Shown: positions 35,949-44,401, counted from the first letter of the stretch. The stretch is DNA of 64,000 nucleotides from Tigheibacillus halophilus (GCF_042683165.1 NZ_JBHUIZ010000006.1:394741-458740); one strand, 5' to 3'. Translations and numbers: made by a program. Notes: generated by a model from the letters alone, not told the origin.

Positions 35949-35977
35949 TTGACAACGCTTTCAATATTTGGTTTAAT
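35949..35977 (+). promoter_or_regulatory. Promoter with cre over the -35 box (Ugp-like operon)
   Basis: TTGACA (35949-35954), 17-bp spacer, TTTAAT (35972-35977), with cre TGACAACGCTTTCA at 35950-35963. Nearly identical to the module at 33318-33346, including the TTAACTT after it. Confidence 0.85.
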
Positions 35978-35999
35978 AAGAATTAACTTCATATTTCGG

Positions 36000-36058
36000 A
36001 TGGAGAATAAGAGATCCACGTAAGTTTCCCTGGGTAGGGAGATTTATGTGGATTTTTA
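36000..36058 (+). promoter_or_regulatory. Putative GlpP-responsive leader terminator 3
   Basis: The box TGGAGAATAAGAGATCC leads into ATCCACGTAA-TTTCCC pairing with GGGA-ATTTATGTGGAT, then a short T-run. The following 36060-36269 has no recognised gene or signal apart from the ribosome site at its end. Confidence 0.7.
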
Positions 36059-36269
36059 TGCTTTCTGTCAAATTGCCAAATTTCAATCGATTGTAAAATC
36101 GGTGTAAAAACTTGGCTGGTTATCTAGTAATTGGCAGCAATCCAATTATACTTGGCAGTAGGAAGGGGAAAGAAATTTCTCCTGATGCACCAATGCAACA
36201 GTGGCATTTGCCAGCCTGTAACGGATGCCAAACTTTATAAGGTTCTTGTGAGGGGGAAGGAGTGTCAGC

Positions 36270-37190
36270 ATGGAGACGACAGATCGTCATATTTCATTGA
36301 AAAAGAAAAGACAAAAAAGAGAATGGAAATTATTTGGGATCGGGATGCTTTATTTAGCTCCAGCCTTGATTTTGCTGCTCGTATTTCTGTTTTATCCAAT
36401 GGCGAAAACATTGTATTTCAGTTTTTTCAACGTGACAGGCGGTGGAGTGACTGAGGGATTCATAGGGTTGGATAACTATGCGAAGTTATTAAGCTCGCAG
36501 GAATTTTTACAGAGTATGAAAGCGACGTTTTTATTTGTATTATACGTTGTTCCAGGAGAGTTGATCATTTCTTTGTTCCTGGCGATTATAGCGAGTGAAA
36601 AGATGAAGGGGATGGGCTTTTTCCGCACCGTATTTTCATCGACCCTGGGTGTTTCAGTCGCGGCGGGAGCGACAGTGTTTCTATTCATGTTCCACCCTTC
36701 TTTAGGAGCGATCAACAACCTGTTGGGGATGGCAGGAATAGAGCCGATCGAATGGCTGACCAGTTCCAAAATGGCATTGGTTTCCATAGCGATTACAACG
36801 ATTTGGATGCATATCGGGATCAATTTCATCATCTTGCTTGGCGGTATACAAAACATCCCGGAAGAAATGTACGAGAGTGCCAAGATCGATGGGGCAGGGT
36901 ACTTCTCCAGATTGTTCAAGATTACGATTCCATTATTATCGCCAGTGCTGTTTTTTGTACTGATCATCGCGGTGATCGGTTCATTCCAGACTTTCGGCCA
37001 AATTGACTTGCTGACAAGCGGGGGACCGAATAATTCAACCAATCTGATTGTATATTCCATTTATCAGCAAGCATTCAGTTATGGCCATTTCGGATTTGCC
37101 AGTGCACAAGCAATCGTATTGTTCATTGTCATCCTGATTGTAACCATCATTCAGTTCCAAATCGGGGAGAGGAAGGTGCATTATCAATGA
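36270..37190 (+). CDS. Glycerol-3-phosphate-type ABC transporter permease (UgpA-like)
   Basis: 306 aa, GGGGGAAGGAG upstream. A charged N-terminus, then six membrane segments (LYLAPALILLLVFLFYPMAK), and the EAA loop EEMYESAKIDGAGYFSRLFK. The 3' end overlaps the next gene by 4 bp. With the UgpE- and UgpB-like genes and GlpP-type control, a glycerol phosphate or glycerophosphodiester substrate is likely. No UgpC-type ATPase is encoded here. Confidence 0.87.
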   Translation: METTDRHISLKKKRQKREWKLFGIGMLYLAPALILLLVFLFYPMAKTLYFSFFNVTGGGVTEGFIGLDNYAKLLSSQEFLQSMKATFLFVLYVVPGELIISLFLAIIASEKMKGMGFFRTVFSSTLGVSVAAGATVFLFMFHPSLGAINNLLGMAGIEPIEWLTSSKMALVSIAITTIWMHIGINFIILLGGIQNIPEEMYESAKIDGAGYFSRLFKITIPLLSPVLFFVLIIAVIGSFQTFGQIDLLTSGGPNNSTNLIVYSIYQQAFSYGHFGFASAQAIVLFIVILIVTIIQFQIGERKVHYQ

Positions 37191-37996
37191 AGAAAAAAAT
37201 ACTTATATCAGTGCTGCTGATTATCTCTGCTCTGTTGATATTCGCACCGATTTTATATGCTATTTCAGCAAGTTTCATGTCTCCAAAGGATATATATGCA
37301 GGTAAAATCTTTCCTTCCCAATTCAACTTTGATGCTTATAAGGAGGTGATGGACAGTATACCGCTGCTGCATTTTTTATGGGTCAGTTTCTTGATGTCGT
37401 TCTTTGTCATGGTAGGTCAATTAGTGGTCTGCAGTCTGTCGGCATATGCGTTCGTGTTCATTCCTTTCAAAGGCAGGAATCTGATTTTCTTTTTATTCCT
37501 GTCGACAATGCTGATTCCGTGGGAAGCCACCATCATCCCTAACTTCCTGACAATCCTGCATTTGAATTGGGTGAACACCTATCAAGGATTGACGTTTCCG
37601 TTTTTTGCATTGCCATTCGGTATCTTCTTATTAAGACAGCATTTCCTGACATTGCCGAAGGAACTATGGGAGTCAGCCCAGGTGGATGGGTGTTCCAGGT
37701 TGAAGTTTTTCTTCAAATTCGTACTGCCGCTGTCTAAATCGTCTTTAAGCGCTTTGGCTGTTTACGGATTTTTGACTACATGGAATAAATACTTATGGCC
37801 GTTGCTTGTGACGAATGACAATAGCGTGCGGCCGGTGCAAATCGGTTTGAAGATGCTGATAGCCCAAGAAGGATCGTCCCAATGGAATATGGTCATGGCG
37901 GCAGTCGTGATGACATTATTGCCGACATTGCTGTTACTGTTTATCGGTATTAAGTACATTCGCGAAGGATTGACGGCCGGAGCGGTAAAAGGTTAA
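37187..37996 (+). CDS. Glycerol-3-phosphate-type ABC transporter permease (UgpE-like)
   Basis: 269 aa, starting in the ATGA overlap with the preceding permease. Six hydrophobic segments and the EAA motif KELWESAQVDGCSRLKFF, then TTWNKYLWPLLVTN, which matches the UgpE/MalG type. Partner of the UgpA-like permease. Confidence 0.88.
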   Translation: MKKKILISVLLIISALLIFAPILYAISASFMSPKDIYAGKIFPSQFNFDAYKEVMDSIPLLHFLWVSFLMSFFVMVGQLVVCSLSAYAFVFIPFKGRNLIFFLFLSTMLIPWEATIIPNFLTILHLNWVNTYQGLTFPFFALPFGIFLLRQHFLTLPKELWESAQVDGCSRLKFFFKFVLPLSKSSLSALAVYGFLTTWNKYLWPLLVTNDNSVRPVQIGLKMLIAQEGSSQWNMVMAAVVMTLLPTLLLLFIGIKYIREGLTAGAVKG

Positions 37997-38012
37997 ATCA
38001 AAGGGGTGAAAT

Positions 38013-39335
38013 ATGATGAAGAAATTAGTGTTTTTATTGGTTGCTTTCACATCCGTATTGGCATTCTCGCTGGCGGGATGCAGTAATAAAAATACATCGT
38101 CTGGTTCCGGTTCAGCGGATAGCGGTGATAAAAACAAAACGAATATTGATCTTTGGCATTCTTTAAGCGGTGACAACGGAAAAAACTTTGAGAAGATTGT
38201 AGATGATTTCAATAAAGAATCTGATTCTGTACATGTGAATGCTGTTTATCAAGGCGGTTACACCGACGCCATCACAAAAATCCGCGCCGTCGGAGATAAA
38301 GAAGTGCCGGCTATTTTACAAGCTTCAGGCACGAATAGAAAATACCTTGCTGAAAGTGATTTTGTAAAGCCGCTGCAAGAAGTCATGGATAAAGAAAAAT
38401 TTGATACATCCGGCATTGAGGAGAACGTGCTCAATCGGTATACGATCGATGACAAATTGTATTCCATGCCTTTCAGTTCGTCCAATGCAATCATGCTGTA
38501 CAACAAGGATATGCTGAAGGAAGTAGGGCTTGACCCGGAAAATCCGCCTACCACGTATGAAGAGATCGAAAAGGCATCCCAGAAAATAAAAGATAAAACC
38601 AAAAACTATGGTTTTTCATTTGCTACAATCGGCTGGTATTTCGAAGAGCTGCTTGCCAATCAGGGGGAATTATACCTGGATAAGGACAATGGCTTCAGCG
38701 GCGAACCAACAAAAACATTGGTCGCAGAGGAAGGCGGCCAAAAGATTTTCAAATGGCTGGATGATATGAACAAAGCGGGTACTTTCAAGAACTATGGTTC
38801 GAATTATGAGGATCCGCGCGCACCGTTTTTGGCGGGTCAGCTTGCCATGTATTTGGACTCCTCTGCCAATGTCAGACAAATGGTCGACGAAGCGCCGTTT
38901 GAAGTAGGAACAGCGCCACTGCCTGTGCCAGAAGGAGTAGATCCGCATGGGGCGACAGTAGGAGGCAACTCGCTGTACATTACTAACAAACTTTCGGATA
39001 AAGAGCAGAAGGCCGCATGGGAATTCATCAAGTATACTGCCAGCCCTAAAGTACAGGCAGAGTGGGCAGCTGCGACAGGATACTTCCCAGTCACTAAAAA
39101 AGCGAATGATGAGGCTGAATTGCAGAAAGCGTATGAGAAGTATCCTCAGATGAAAACAGCTGTCGAGGTGAATTCCAACACGTCCGCGACCCCGGAAATG
39201 AGTGGTCCTTTATCTGATGAAGGCGAGCAATTCAGGTCAATCATTGAAACGGCCCAAGAGCAAGTGTATGAAGGCAATGATTGGAAAAAGGCACTGGAAG
39301 GTGCTGCGAAAAAAATTGATGAATTGCTGAAATAG
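38013..39335 (+). CDS. Glycerol-3-phosphate-type ABC substrate-binding lipoprotein (UgpB-like)
   Basis: 440 aa, AAAGGGGTG upstream. Lipoprotein signal ending in the lipobox LAGC (C23), a Gly/Ser linker, then an SBP_bac_1 fold: NIDLWHSLSGDNGKNFEKIV, VPAILQASGTNRKYL, ATVGGNSLYITNK. The WHS-SGDNG start and GGNSLYI are features of UgpB-type proteins. Anchored outside the membrane as the ligand receptor of the importer. The GlpP-type leader 4 follows its stop codon. Confidence 0.87.
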   Translation: MMKKLVFLLVAFTSVLAFSLAGCSNKNTSSGSGSADSGDKNKTNIDLWHSLSGDNGKNFEKIVDDFNKESDSVHVNAVYQGGYTDAITKIRAVGDKEVPAILQASGTNRKYLAESDFVKPLQEVMDKEKFDTSGIEENVLNRYTIDDKLYSMPFSSSNAIMLYNKDMLKEVGLDPENPPTTYEEIEKASQKIKDKTKNYGFSFATIGWYFEELLANQGELYLDKDNGFSGEPTKTLVAEEGGQKIFKWLDDMNKAGTFKNYGSNYEDPRAPFLAGQLAMYLDSSANVRQMVDEAPFEVGTAPLPVPEGVDPHGATVGGNSLYITNKLSDKEQKAAWEFIKYTASPKVQAEWAAATGYFPVTKKANDEAELQKAYEKYPQMKTAVEVNSNTSATPEMSGPLSDEGEQFRSIIETAQEQVYEGNDWKKALEGAAKKIDELLK

Positions 39336-39354
39336 TATTCCAAATCCATATCAG

Positions 39355-39406
39355 GTCGAGAATAGAGAGACCGCAACTTCCTTTACGGGATAGTTGCGGT
39401 CTTTTT
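39355..39406 (+). promoter_or_regulatory. Putative GlpP-responsive leader terminator 4 (intercistronic)
   Basis: The box TCGAGAATAGAGAGACC overlaps the stem GACCGCAACT (39369-39378) and AGTTGCGGTC (39392-39401), then five Ts. It is the closest match to the B. subtilis form as I recall it. No promoter is visible between the UgpB-like stop and this element, so it would gate read-through from the Ugp operon into the next two genes. Confidence 0.72.
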
Positions 39407-39463
39407 CAGTAAAAGAACCTTTTGGAAGAAGTGAGATAAAAGAAAGTTGGAGGAACAATTTTT

Positions 39464-40240
39464 ATGGAAAAGTGGCTAAGCATGTGGTCAATTGGACCGG
39501 ATGTAAACGAAGAAACATGGAAACGTATCAAGGCTGCCGGATTTGTGGGCATCGAAGTCTGGGGTGAGCATGATAATATTTTCGAGACGGTCTCCAAAGC
39601 GAACACAATCGGACTAAAAACTGGCTGTCATTTACCCTTTTCGGATTTGAATCTGGCGGATGACAATGATGAAAAAGCAGATAAGGCGGTTGGGATGTTG
39701 ACACAGCTGCTGGAAAAGTTGGGCACATTCGGCTGTGAACATGCAGTGCTGCATGGAGGGAAAGACTCCGGGAAAAGAGACTGGAATGTCGTGCTTGATA
39801 AAATGGCCGCACGTTTAAGCAAGCTGCAAAAGACCGCAGCCGCAGCGCAAGTGACATTGCTCCTGGAAAACCTGATACCGGAGGCGGATCAGAGGGTGGT
39901 CGCCTCCAACTTTGCTGATTGGCAATATTTATTAGGAAAAACAGGGTTGCATGCCTGTCTGGATGTCGGTCATCTTCGTATAGCGGGAGGAAATTTGAAG
40001 TCGGCTCTCGCACAGCTGGGAGAGCGCCTATATGCTGTTCATTACTCGGAAAATGATGGCGTCAGCGATCTTCATCTGATGGCTGAAAAGGATACATCAT
40101 ACCTGCGGGAATTGTTGGCGATGCTGCGAAAAATTCAATACAGCGGGACATTCACCTTTGAAGTCCATCCATCACATTATACATGGAAAGATATTTTAAA
40201 TGTGGCAAGTGAGGTGCAGCAGCATGAAGAGGAAGATTGA
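39464..40240 (+). CDS. Sugar phosphate isomerase/epimerase-like TIM-barrel protein (copy 2)
   Basis: 258 aa. Same fold and motifs as the protein at 29075-29845: WLSMWSIGPD, GFVGIEVWGEHD, CHLPFSDLNLADDND, HAVLHGG, LLLENLIPE, ACLDVGHLRI, VHYSENDGVSDLHLM. The shared opening and the HYS-ND-V-DLHL motif define the pair as close paralogues. It overlaps the HAD gene by 17 bp. The substrate is unknown; both copies are under GlpP-type leaders. Confidence 0.85.
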   Translation: MEKWLSMWSIGPDVNEETWKRIKAAGFVGIEVWGEHDNIFETVSKANTIGLKTGCHLPFSDLNLADDNDEKADKAVGMLTQLLEKLGTFGCEHAVLHGGKDSGKRDWNVVLDKMAARLSKLQKTAAAAQVTLLLENLIPEADQRVVASNFADWQYLLGKTGLHACLDVGHLRIAGGNLKSALAQLGERLYAVHYSENDGVSDLHLMAEKDTSYLRELLAMLRKIQYSGTFTFEVHPSHYTWKDILNVASEVQQHEEED

Positions 40241-41033
40241 AGGAATCATATTTGATCTGGATGGCACCTTGTATTTGGGTGATCATGCCATTCCAGGAGC
40301 AGAAGCGACACTGAAGTGGGTGCGCGAGCGTCATTTGCAAGTAAGGTTTGTAACCAATAACCCACGGTTCAGCAGGGCTTTTTATCTGGAAAAGCTGAAT
40401 CGCCTGAACCTGCCGGCTGAACAACATGAAGTGGTGACTTCTGCACAGCTGACAGCGAAATATTTAAAAGAGCATCAGGATTTTGGCAGTGTGTTTGTAA
40501 TTGGAGAATCACAGCTGTTAAGGGAGCTTGCAGACGCGAACGTCGACGTGGTGCAGCATGATCATGCCGATACAGTCCTTGTCAGTTTTGATACGACACT
40601 GACCTATGAAAAAATGATGAACGCTTATCGCGCGCTCCAGAATGGTGCTCATTTTATCGCTACCAATCCGGATGCTGTTTGTCCGACTCCGGACGGGGGA
40701 CTGATGGATGCAGGGGCCATTATTGCGGCATTGGAAACTGCAACCGGAAGAAAGCTTGAAAAAGTGTTTGGCAAGCCATCCCAATTGCTTGCTGAATTGA
40801 TGGTGGAACAGATGGGCGTCGCTCCGGAATCTTGTGTAGTAGTCGGCGATCGTCTCAATACGGATATCCAGCTTGGCAAAAGGGCGAATTTGCAAACAGT
40901 ATGGATCAGAGCGCATGAAGAAGAAATACCGACAGAATCACATAATAAGCCGGACTATATGATTGAATCGATCAAAGCACTGCCGGAAGTGTTGTGTGAT
41001 GCAGTCGGCACTGTGCGAACAGAAATGAAATAA
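40224..41033 (+). CDS. HAD-IIA family phosphatase (NagD/AraL-like)
   Basis: 269 aa from ATG 40224, with GAGGTG seven bases upstream. HAD motifs: FDLDGTLYLGD (motif I), VRFVTNNPRF (II), KVFGKPS (III lysine) and CVVVGDRLNTDIQLGKRA (IV). The C2 cap places it with NagD, AraL and phosphoglycolate/glycerol-3-phosphate phosphatases. Coupled to the TIM-barrel gene by overlap; its substrate may be a product of that enzyme or glycerol phosphate itself. Confidence 0.88.
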   Translation: MKRKIEGIIFDLDGTLYLGDHAIPGAEATLKWVRERHLQVRFVTNNPRFSRAFYLEKLNRLNLPAEQHEVVTSAQLTAKYLKEHQDFGSVFVIGESQLLRELADANVDVVQHDHADTVLVSFDTTLTYEKMMNAYRALQNGAHFIATNPDAVCPTPDGGLMDAGAIIAALETATGRKLEKVFGKPSQLLAELMVEQMGVAPESCVVVGDRLNTDIQLGKRANLQTVWIRAHEEEIPTESHNKPDYMIESIKALPEVLCDAVGTVRTEMK

Positions 41034-41155
41034 AGCTGGTTCTGCAAATCTGCTCCCTCGCAATATTTGGCTGCAAATATAGAATCAGAGAATAACAGAC
41101 GTAACAGCGAGGGAAAACGTCAGTAAGGATAATGCGCATTTCCCCCATGTATCGG

Positions 41156-41740
41156 TTATGATTCCATTTTCGATGCAGCGCGCCAAACTTCAAAAGAACT
41201 GCTGGATATGCCCTGGGCGCCATTTTCCAGAATGTATTGCAGTTCCTCATGAGAATTGATCAGGCCTGCGGCGATAATCAGCTGCTTAATTTCGGACTTA
41301 ATTTGCTTTTGGATATGCGGTACAGCGATACCAGGAAGAATCTCGACTCCATCGGGCTGGGACGCCTTGATGGATTTGACGCCCTGTTTGATGGATGCGG
41401 TATCCAGGATGAAAACACGCTGGATGGTCAGCAGACCAAGCTGCTTCGCTGTCTGAATCAGGTTGGAATGGGTGGTCACGATGCCGTCGATCCCAATATG
41501 GTCAGCAAGAAATTGGATGCCCGATGCGTCTCTCTTCAGGCCTTTGATCAAATCCATATGGACGAAAATCAGTTTATCCGTTTCCTTGATACGCTCGACA
41601 GTTTCTCCCAGCGTGCAAAGGTCTGCCTGGATAAGGATGATGATATTGCTGTTGGTTGCGAGCGCTTTTTCCAAATCATCAGGCTCTGTAAGGGATACGA
41701 TGATGGGATTCTTTTTCAAAGCATATTTTAGTGGGTTCAT
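41156..41740 (-). CDS. glpP: Glycerol-3-phosphate-responsive antiterminator GlpP
   Basis: 194 aa, AAGGAGTA upstream. It matches GlpP: NIIILIQADLCTLGETVERI, LIFVHMDLIKGLKRD, GIDGIVTTHSNLI, VEILPGIAVPHI and LIIAAGLINSHEE. GlpP is a TIM-barrel RNA-binding protein that, with glycerol-3-phosphate, prevents termination in glp leader mRNAs. The four boxed terminators in this window are its proposed targets. It has its own promoter and is convergent with the HAD gene. Confidence 0.95.
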   Translation of the reverse strand: MNPLKYALKKNPIIVSLTEPDDLEKALATNSNIIILIQADLCTLGETVERIKETDKLIFVHMDLIKGLKRDASGIQFLADHIGIDGIVTTHSNLIQTAKQLGLLTIQRVFILDTASIKQGVKSIKASQPDGVEILPGIAVPHIQKQIKSEIKQLIIAAGLINSHEELQYILENGAQGISSSSFEVWRAASKMES

Positions 41741-41780
41741 TTCTTATGTACTCCTTCAAATTTTGCGTGTTGTTTCACTT

Positions 41781-41808
41781 ATTATACTAGTGTGAAGATT
41801 GCTGTCAA
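41781..41808 (-). promoter_or_regulatory. glpP promoter
   Basis: On the minus strand TTGACA (41803-41808) and TATAAT (41781-41786) are 16 bp apart. An imperfect inverted repeat (TTTCACT and AGTGTGAA) overlaps it. Confidence 0.75.
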
Positions 41809-41838
41809 GACGGTTTGATACAGAAAGGACATTGCTGC

Positions 41839-42576
41839 ATGAACAATTATCGGCTTTTGGCACTTGATTTGGACGGCACAGTGCTTAATGATGACAAACA
41901 AATCTCGCGGGCAAACAAGCGAGCGATTAAACAGGCCGCAGAAGCGGGCATCACTGTCATGTTCACGACTGGCAGGGGGATGCAGCGTGTGGCGCATCTG
42001 CAGGCAGAAGCGGGTCTGGAGGGACCGATGGTTTTGACCAATGGGGCGGAGGTATGGCAGGATAAAGAAGTGCTGCTCGCCAGAAATTTTATCCGTCAGG
42101 CAGATATCATTTTCCTTCACGATGCTGCGCAGGCTGCCGGTGCGCGTTTTTGGGGATACAGTGTGGAAAGCTTCACAAAGGACAGTGAATGGACCGCTGC
42201 TATGTTCTATAGAAGTTGGTTGAAATTCGGTATACGCCACCACGATCCGAAAATAATCGCGCGTATCCGAGAGCAGATTGGCAGTTTGCATCATATCGAG
42301 ATTACCAGCTCTGCACCGACGAATTTGGAGATTTCCTTAAGAGGAATAACGAAGAGGTATGGTGTGGAGAAAATCTGCAGGCGGTTTGGTTATGAGATGA
42401 AAGAAGTAATGGCTATTGGAGACAATCTGAATGATTTCAGTTTGATACAATCGGCGGGAGCGGGCATCGCGATGGGAAATGCGGATGTGAAACTGAAAGA
42501 AATTGCAGATGCTGTAACAGATACAAACAATAAAGCTGGTGTCGCCAAGGCGATTGACAAATACCTTTTGCGGTAA
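41839..42576 (+). CDS. Cof-type HAD-IIB phosphatase
   Basis: 245 aa from ATG 41839, with AGAAAGGAC upstream; the frame extends 8 codons earlier without a ribosome site. LALDLDGTVLNDD (motif I), VMFTTGRGM (II), RGITKRYGVEKICRRFG and EVMAIGDNLNDFSLIQSAGAGIAMGNA (III/IV) are Cof-family hallmarks. It dephosphorylates small phosphorylated compounds; the substrate is unknown. Lies between glpP (divergent) and the glycerophosphodiesterase gene. Confidence 0.9.
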   Translation: MNNYRLLALDLDGTVLNDDKQISRANKRAIKQAAEAGITVMFTTGRGMQRVAHLQAEAGLEGPMVLTNGAEVWQDKEVLLARNFIRQADIIFLHDAAQAAGARFWGYSVESFTKDSEWTAAMFYRSWLKFGIRHHDPKIIARIREQIGSLHHIEITSSAPTNLEISLRGITKRYGVEKICRRFGYEMKEVMAIGDNLNDFSLIQSAGAGIAMGNADVKLKEIADAVTDTNNKAGVAKAIDKYLLR

Positions 42577-42666
42577 TGGCCAGGTTGTTTTGAAGGCCTG
42601 GCATTAACAAAGTCTGCGGCGCTTACAGTCTTTGTTTCAAACTTTGACAGAAAGCAGGGATAGCGT

Positions 42667-43383
42667 ATGGATATCATGGCGCATAGAGGAAACTCGGCAT
42701 ATTGTCCGGAAAACACAATGGCATCATTTCGCGGAGCTGTGGAGGCAGCGGCGGACTTTATCGAGCTGGATGTGAGACTTTCCAAAGATGGTATTCCGGT
42801 CGTTTGCCATGACGCAACAATAAAACGAACGAGCAATGGCAAGGCTTTTATCCATGAATTGACGGTGGATGAATTGAAAAAATATGATTTCGGTTCCTGG
42901 TTTTCTTCCGATTTCAAAGGGGAAAGAATACCAACATTTGAGGAAGTGCTCCAACTGGTCCAGCATGAGCCGATCCGGCTGAATATAGAGACAAAAAATG
43001 GCCCCGATATGCCGATGAATTTGGAAGTGAATACATTAGAACTGGTTTATAAGTACAATATGCAAGACAGGGTCATGTATTCTTCTTTCGACCACTTCAG
43101 CCTGAAGCGTTTATATGAACTAGACCAGAGTGCGAAGATCGGTTTCATTTTCCATATGAACTTGATTAACCTGTTTGATTATATTGCAAACACAGGTGTT
43201 CCGACGTATAGTATCCACCCGAACCATTTTTACATCACAGAAGATATGATCACAAAAGCACATCAGCGTGGCATCAAAGTCAATGCCTACACCGTCAACA
43301 ACCGCCAGTGGGCAGAGCAATACCGAAATATGGGAGTAGACGGGTTGATCACGAATTTTCCAGCGGAGATGAAAGCTCTGTAG
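42667..43383 (+). CDS. Glycerophosphodiester phosphodiesterase (GDPD/GlpQ family), cytosolic
   Basis: 238 aa without a signal peptide. GDPD motifs: IMAHRGNSAYCPENT (catalytic His and metal Glu), FIELDVRLSKDGIPVVCHD (second catalytic His), GVDGLITNFP at the end. It splits glycerophosphodiesters into glycerol-3-phosphate and an alcohol. Being intracellular, it would act after import by the Ugp-like ABC or the MFS carrier, and its product would activate GlpP. No GlpP box was found upstream of it. Confidence 0.93.
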   Translation: MDIMAHRGNSAYCPENTMASFRGAVEAAADFIELDVRLSKDGIPVVCHDATIKRTSNGKAFIHELTVDELKKYDFGSWFSSDFKGERIPTFEEVLQLVQHEPIRLNIETKNGPDMPMNLEVNTLELVYKYNMQDRVMYSSFDHFSLKRLYELDQSAKIGFIFHMNLINLFDYIANTGVPTYSIHPNHFYITEDMITKAHQRGIKVNAYTVNNRQWAEQYRNMGVDGLITNFPAEMKAL

Positions 43384-43445
43384 CGGCCTGGAATACAACT
43401 TCCCCACTGGAAGACGATAAGAATGCAGAGTGAGGAGGGGTGACA

Positions 43446-44072
43446 TTGCCAGTACGAGAGATGGGTGAAAGCATCGTTTTCATTGGAGACAGTATCACAG
43501 AAGATGGGCGTTTCCAAGATGAAAATATGCTTGGTGAAGGATATGTACGAATCATTCATGATTATTTACAGGCGAAGTACCCGGATAATACTCTAAAAAT
43601 CATCAACAAAGGGATCAGTGGAAACCGGATAACAGATCTGCAGGAACGCTGGCAGGCGGACATACTGGAACAGCAGGTAGAGGTGGTGTCGATTTCCATT
43701 GGGGTCAATGATGTGTGGCGGCAGCTCGACCGCCCTGAAATGGAACAAATTGACCCAGGAAAATTCGAGGAAATCTATCATGCCTTGTTAACATCACTGC
43801 AGGACCGGCCAAATACCAAAGTGATTCTCATGGAACCGACGATTATCGGGGAAGATGCCGATACCAAAGGGAACAGACTGTTGCAGGATTACGTAGCTAT
43901 TGTGAAAAAAATGAGTTTGGCCTATGAAACGGCGCTTGTACCGCTGCATCATATCTTTACCAGTCATTTGCAAAGATATCCCAATCAGCGGTTGACAACA
44001 GATGGTGTACATATGAACGACAGCGGGAGGCAGCTAATGGCCGCTGCCTGGCTGGAAGCATTGAAAGTATAG
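43446..44072 (+). CDS. SGNH/GDSL hydrolase
   Basis: 208 aa from a TTG at 43446, five bases after AGGAGGGG; GTG 43440 overlaps the ribosome site. Catalytic serine in IVFIGDSITEDGR, block III SIGVNDVW, and the His/Asp pair in TTDGVHMNDSG. No signal peptide. These esterases remove acyl or acetyl groups; with a GDPD next to it, a deacylation step on imported lipid or sugar fragments is plausible. Confidence 0.88.
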   Translation: MPVREMGESIVFIGDSITEDGRFQDENMLGEGYVRIIHDYLQAKYPDNTLKIINKGISGNRITDLQERWQADILEQQVEVVSISIGVNDVWRQLDRPEMEQIDPGKFEEIYHALLTSLQDRPNTKVILMEPTIIGEDADTKGNRLLQDYVAIVKKMSLAYETALVPLHHIFTSHLQRYPNQRLTTDGVHMNDSGRQLMAAAWLEALKV

Positions 44073-44075
44073 CTA

Positions 44076-44158
44076 GAGGGACTGTACTGCAACCCAATTG
44101 TTGTTTGTCTAACAATTGGGGGTGCAGTGTAAAAGAGACCCTCTGGCTTTTTTTGGCT
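44076..44158 (+). terminator. Long-stem terminator after SGNH gene
   Basis: AGAGGG, ACTGTACTGCA and CCCAATTGTT on the left pair in order with AACAATTGGG, TGCAGTGT and CCCTCT on the right, with internal bulges, followed by a seven-base T-run. Confidence 0.75.
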
Positions 44159-44203
44159 GTTTAAATGGTTCTCACGATGCGCGCTCTATAAGCTATAAGG
44201 TGG

Positions 44204-44320
44204 ATGACCCACAGCGTATGGCGATAATGCTTGTGAAGAATGATTCATCGGCCGTATGACCCACAGAGTATGACGATCAAGCTTGTGAAGAGTGTTTCAT
44301 CGACCGTATGACCCAGCTCG
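44204..44320. repeat. 52-bp direct tandem repeat, two copies plus a partial third
   Basis: Units start with ATGACCCA at 44204, 44256 and 44308, exactly 52 bp apart. The first two copies share most positions, including GCTTGTGAAGA and TTCATCG. The third stops matching after about 12 bases. No open frame or known element type explains it. The rest of 44320-44401 shows nothing recognised. Confidence 0.85.
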
Positions 44321-44401
44321 ATATGGCATTAACCCCATGCAGCGTGGTTCATAGGTCAAGCAGTCCCTGAGCGCGGCGGCAGCGGCCAACCATTGCTTCC
44401 T

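Noticed and set aside
42577..42666. A fifth GlpP box upstream of the glycerophosphodiesterase gene
   Set aside because: There is a GCCAGG/CCTGGC hairpin, but no GAGAAT-GAGA box and no T-run, so I do not count it.
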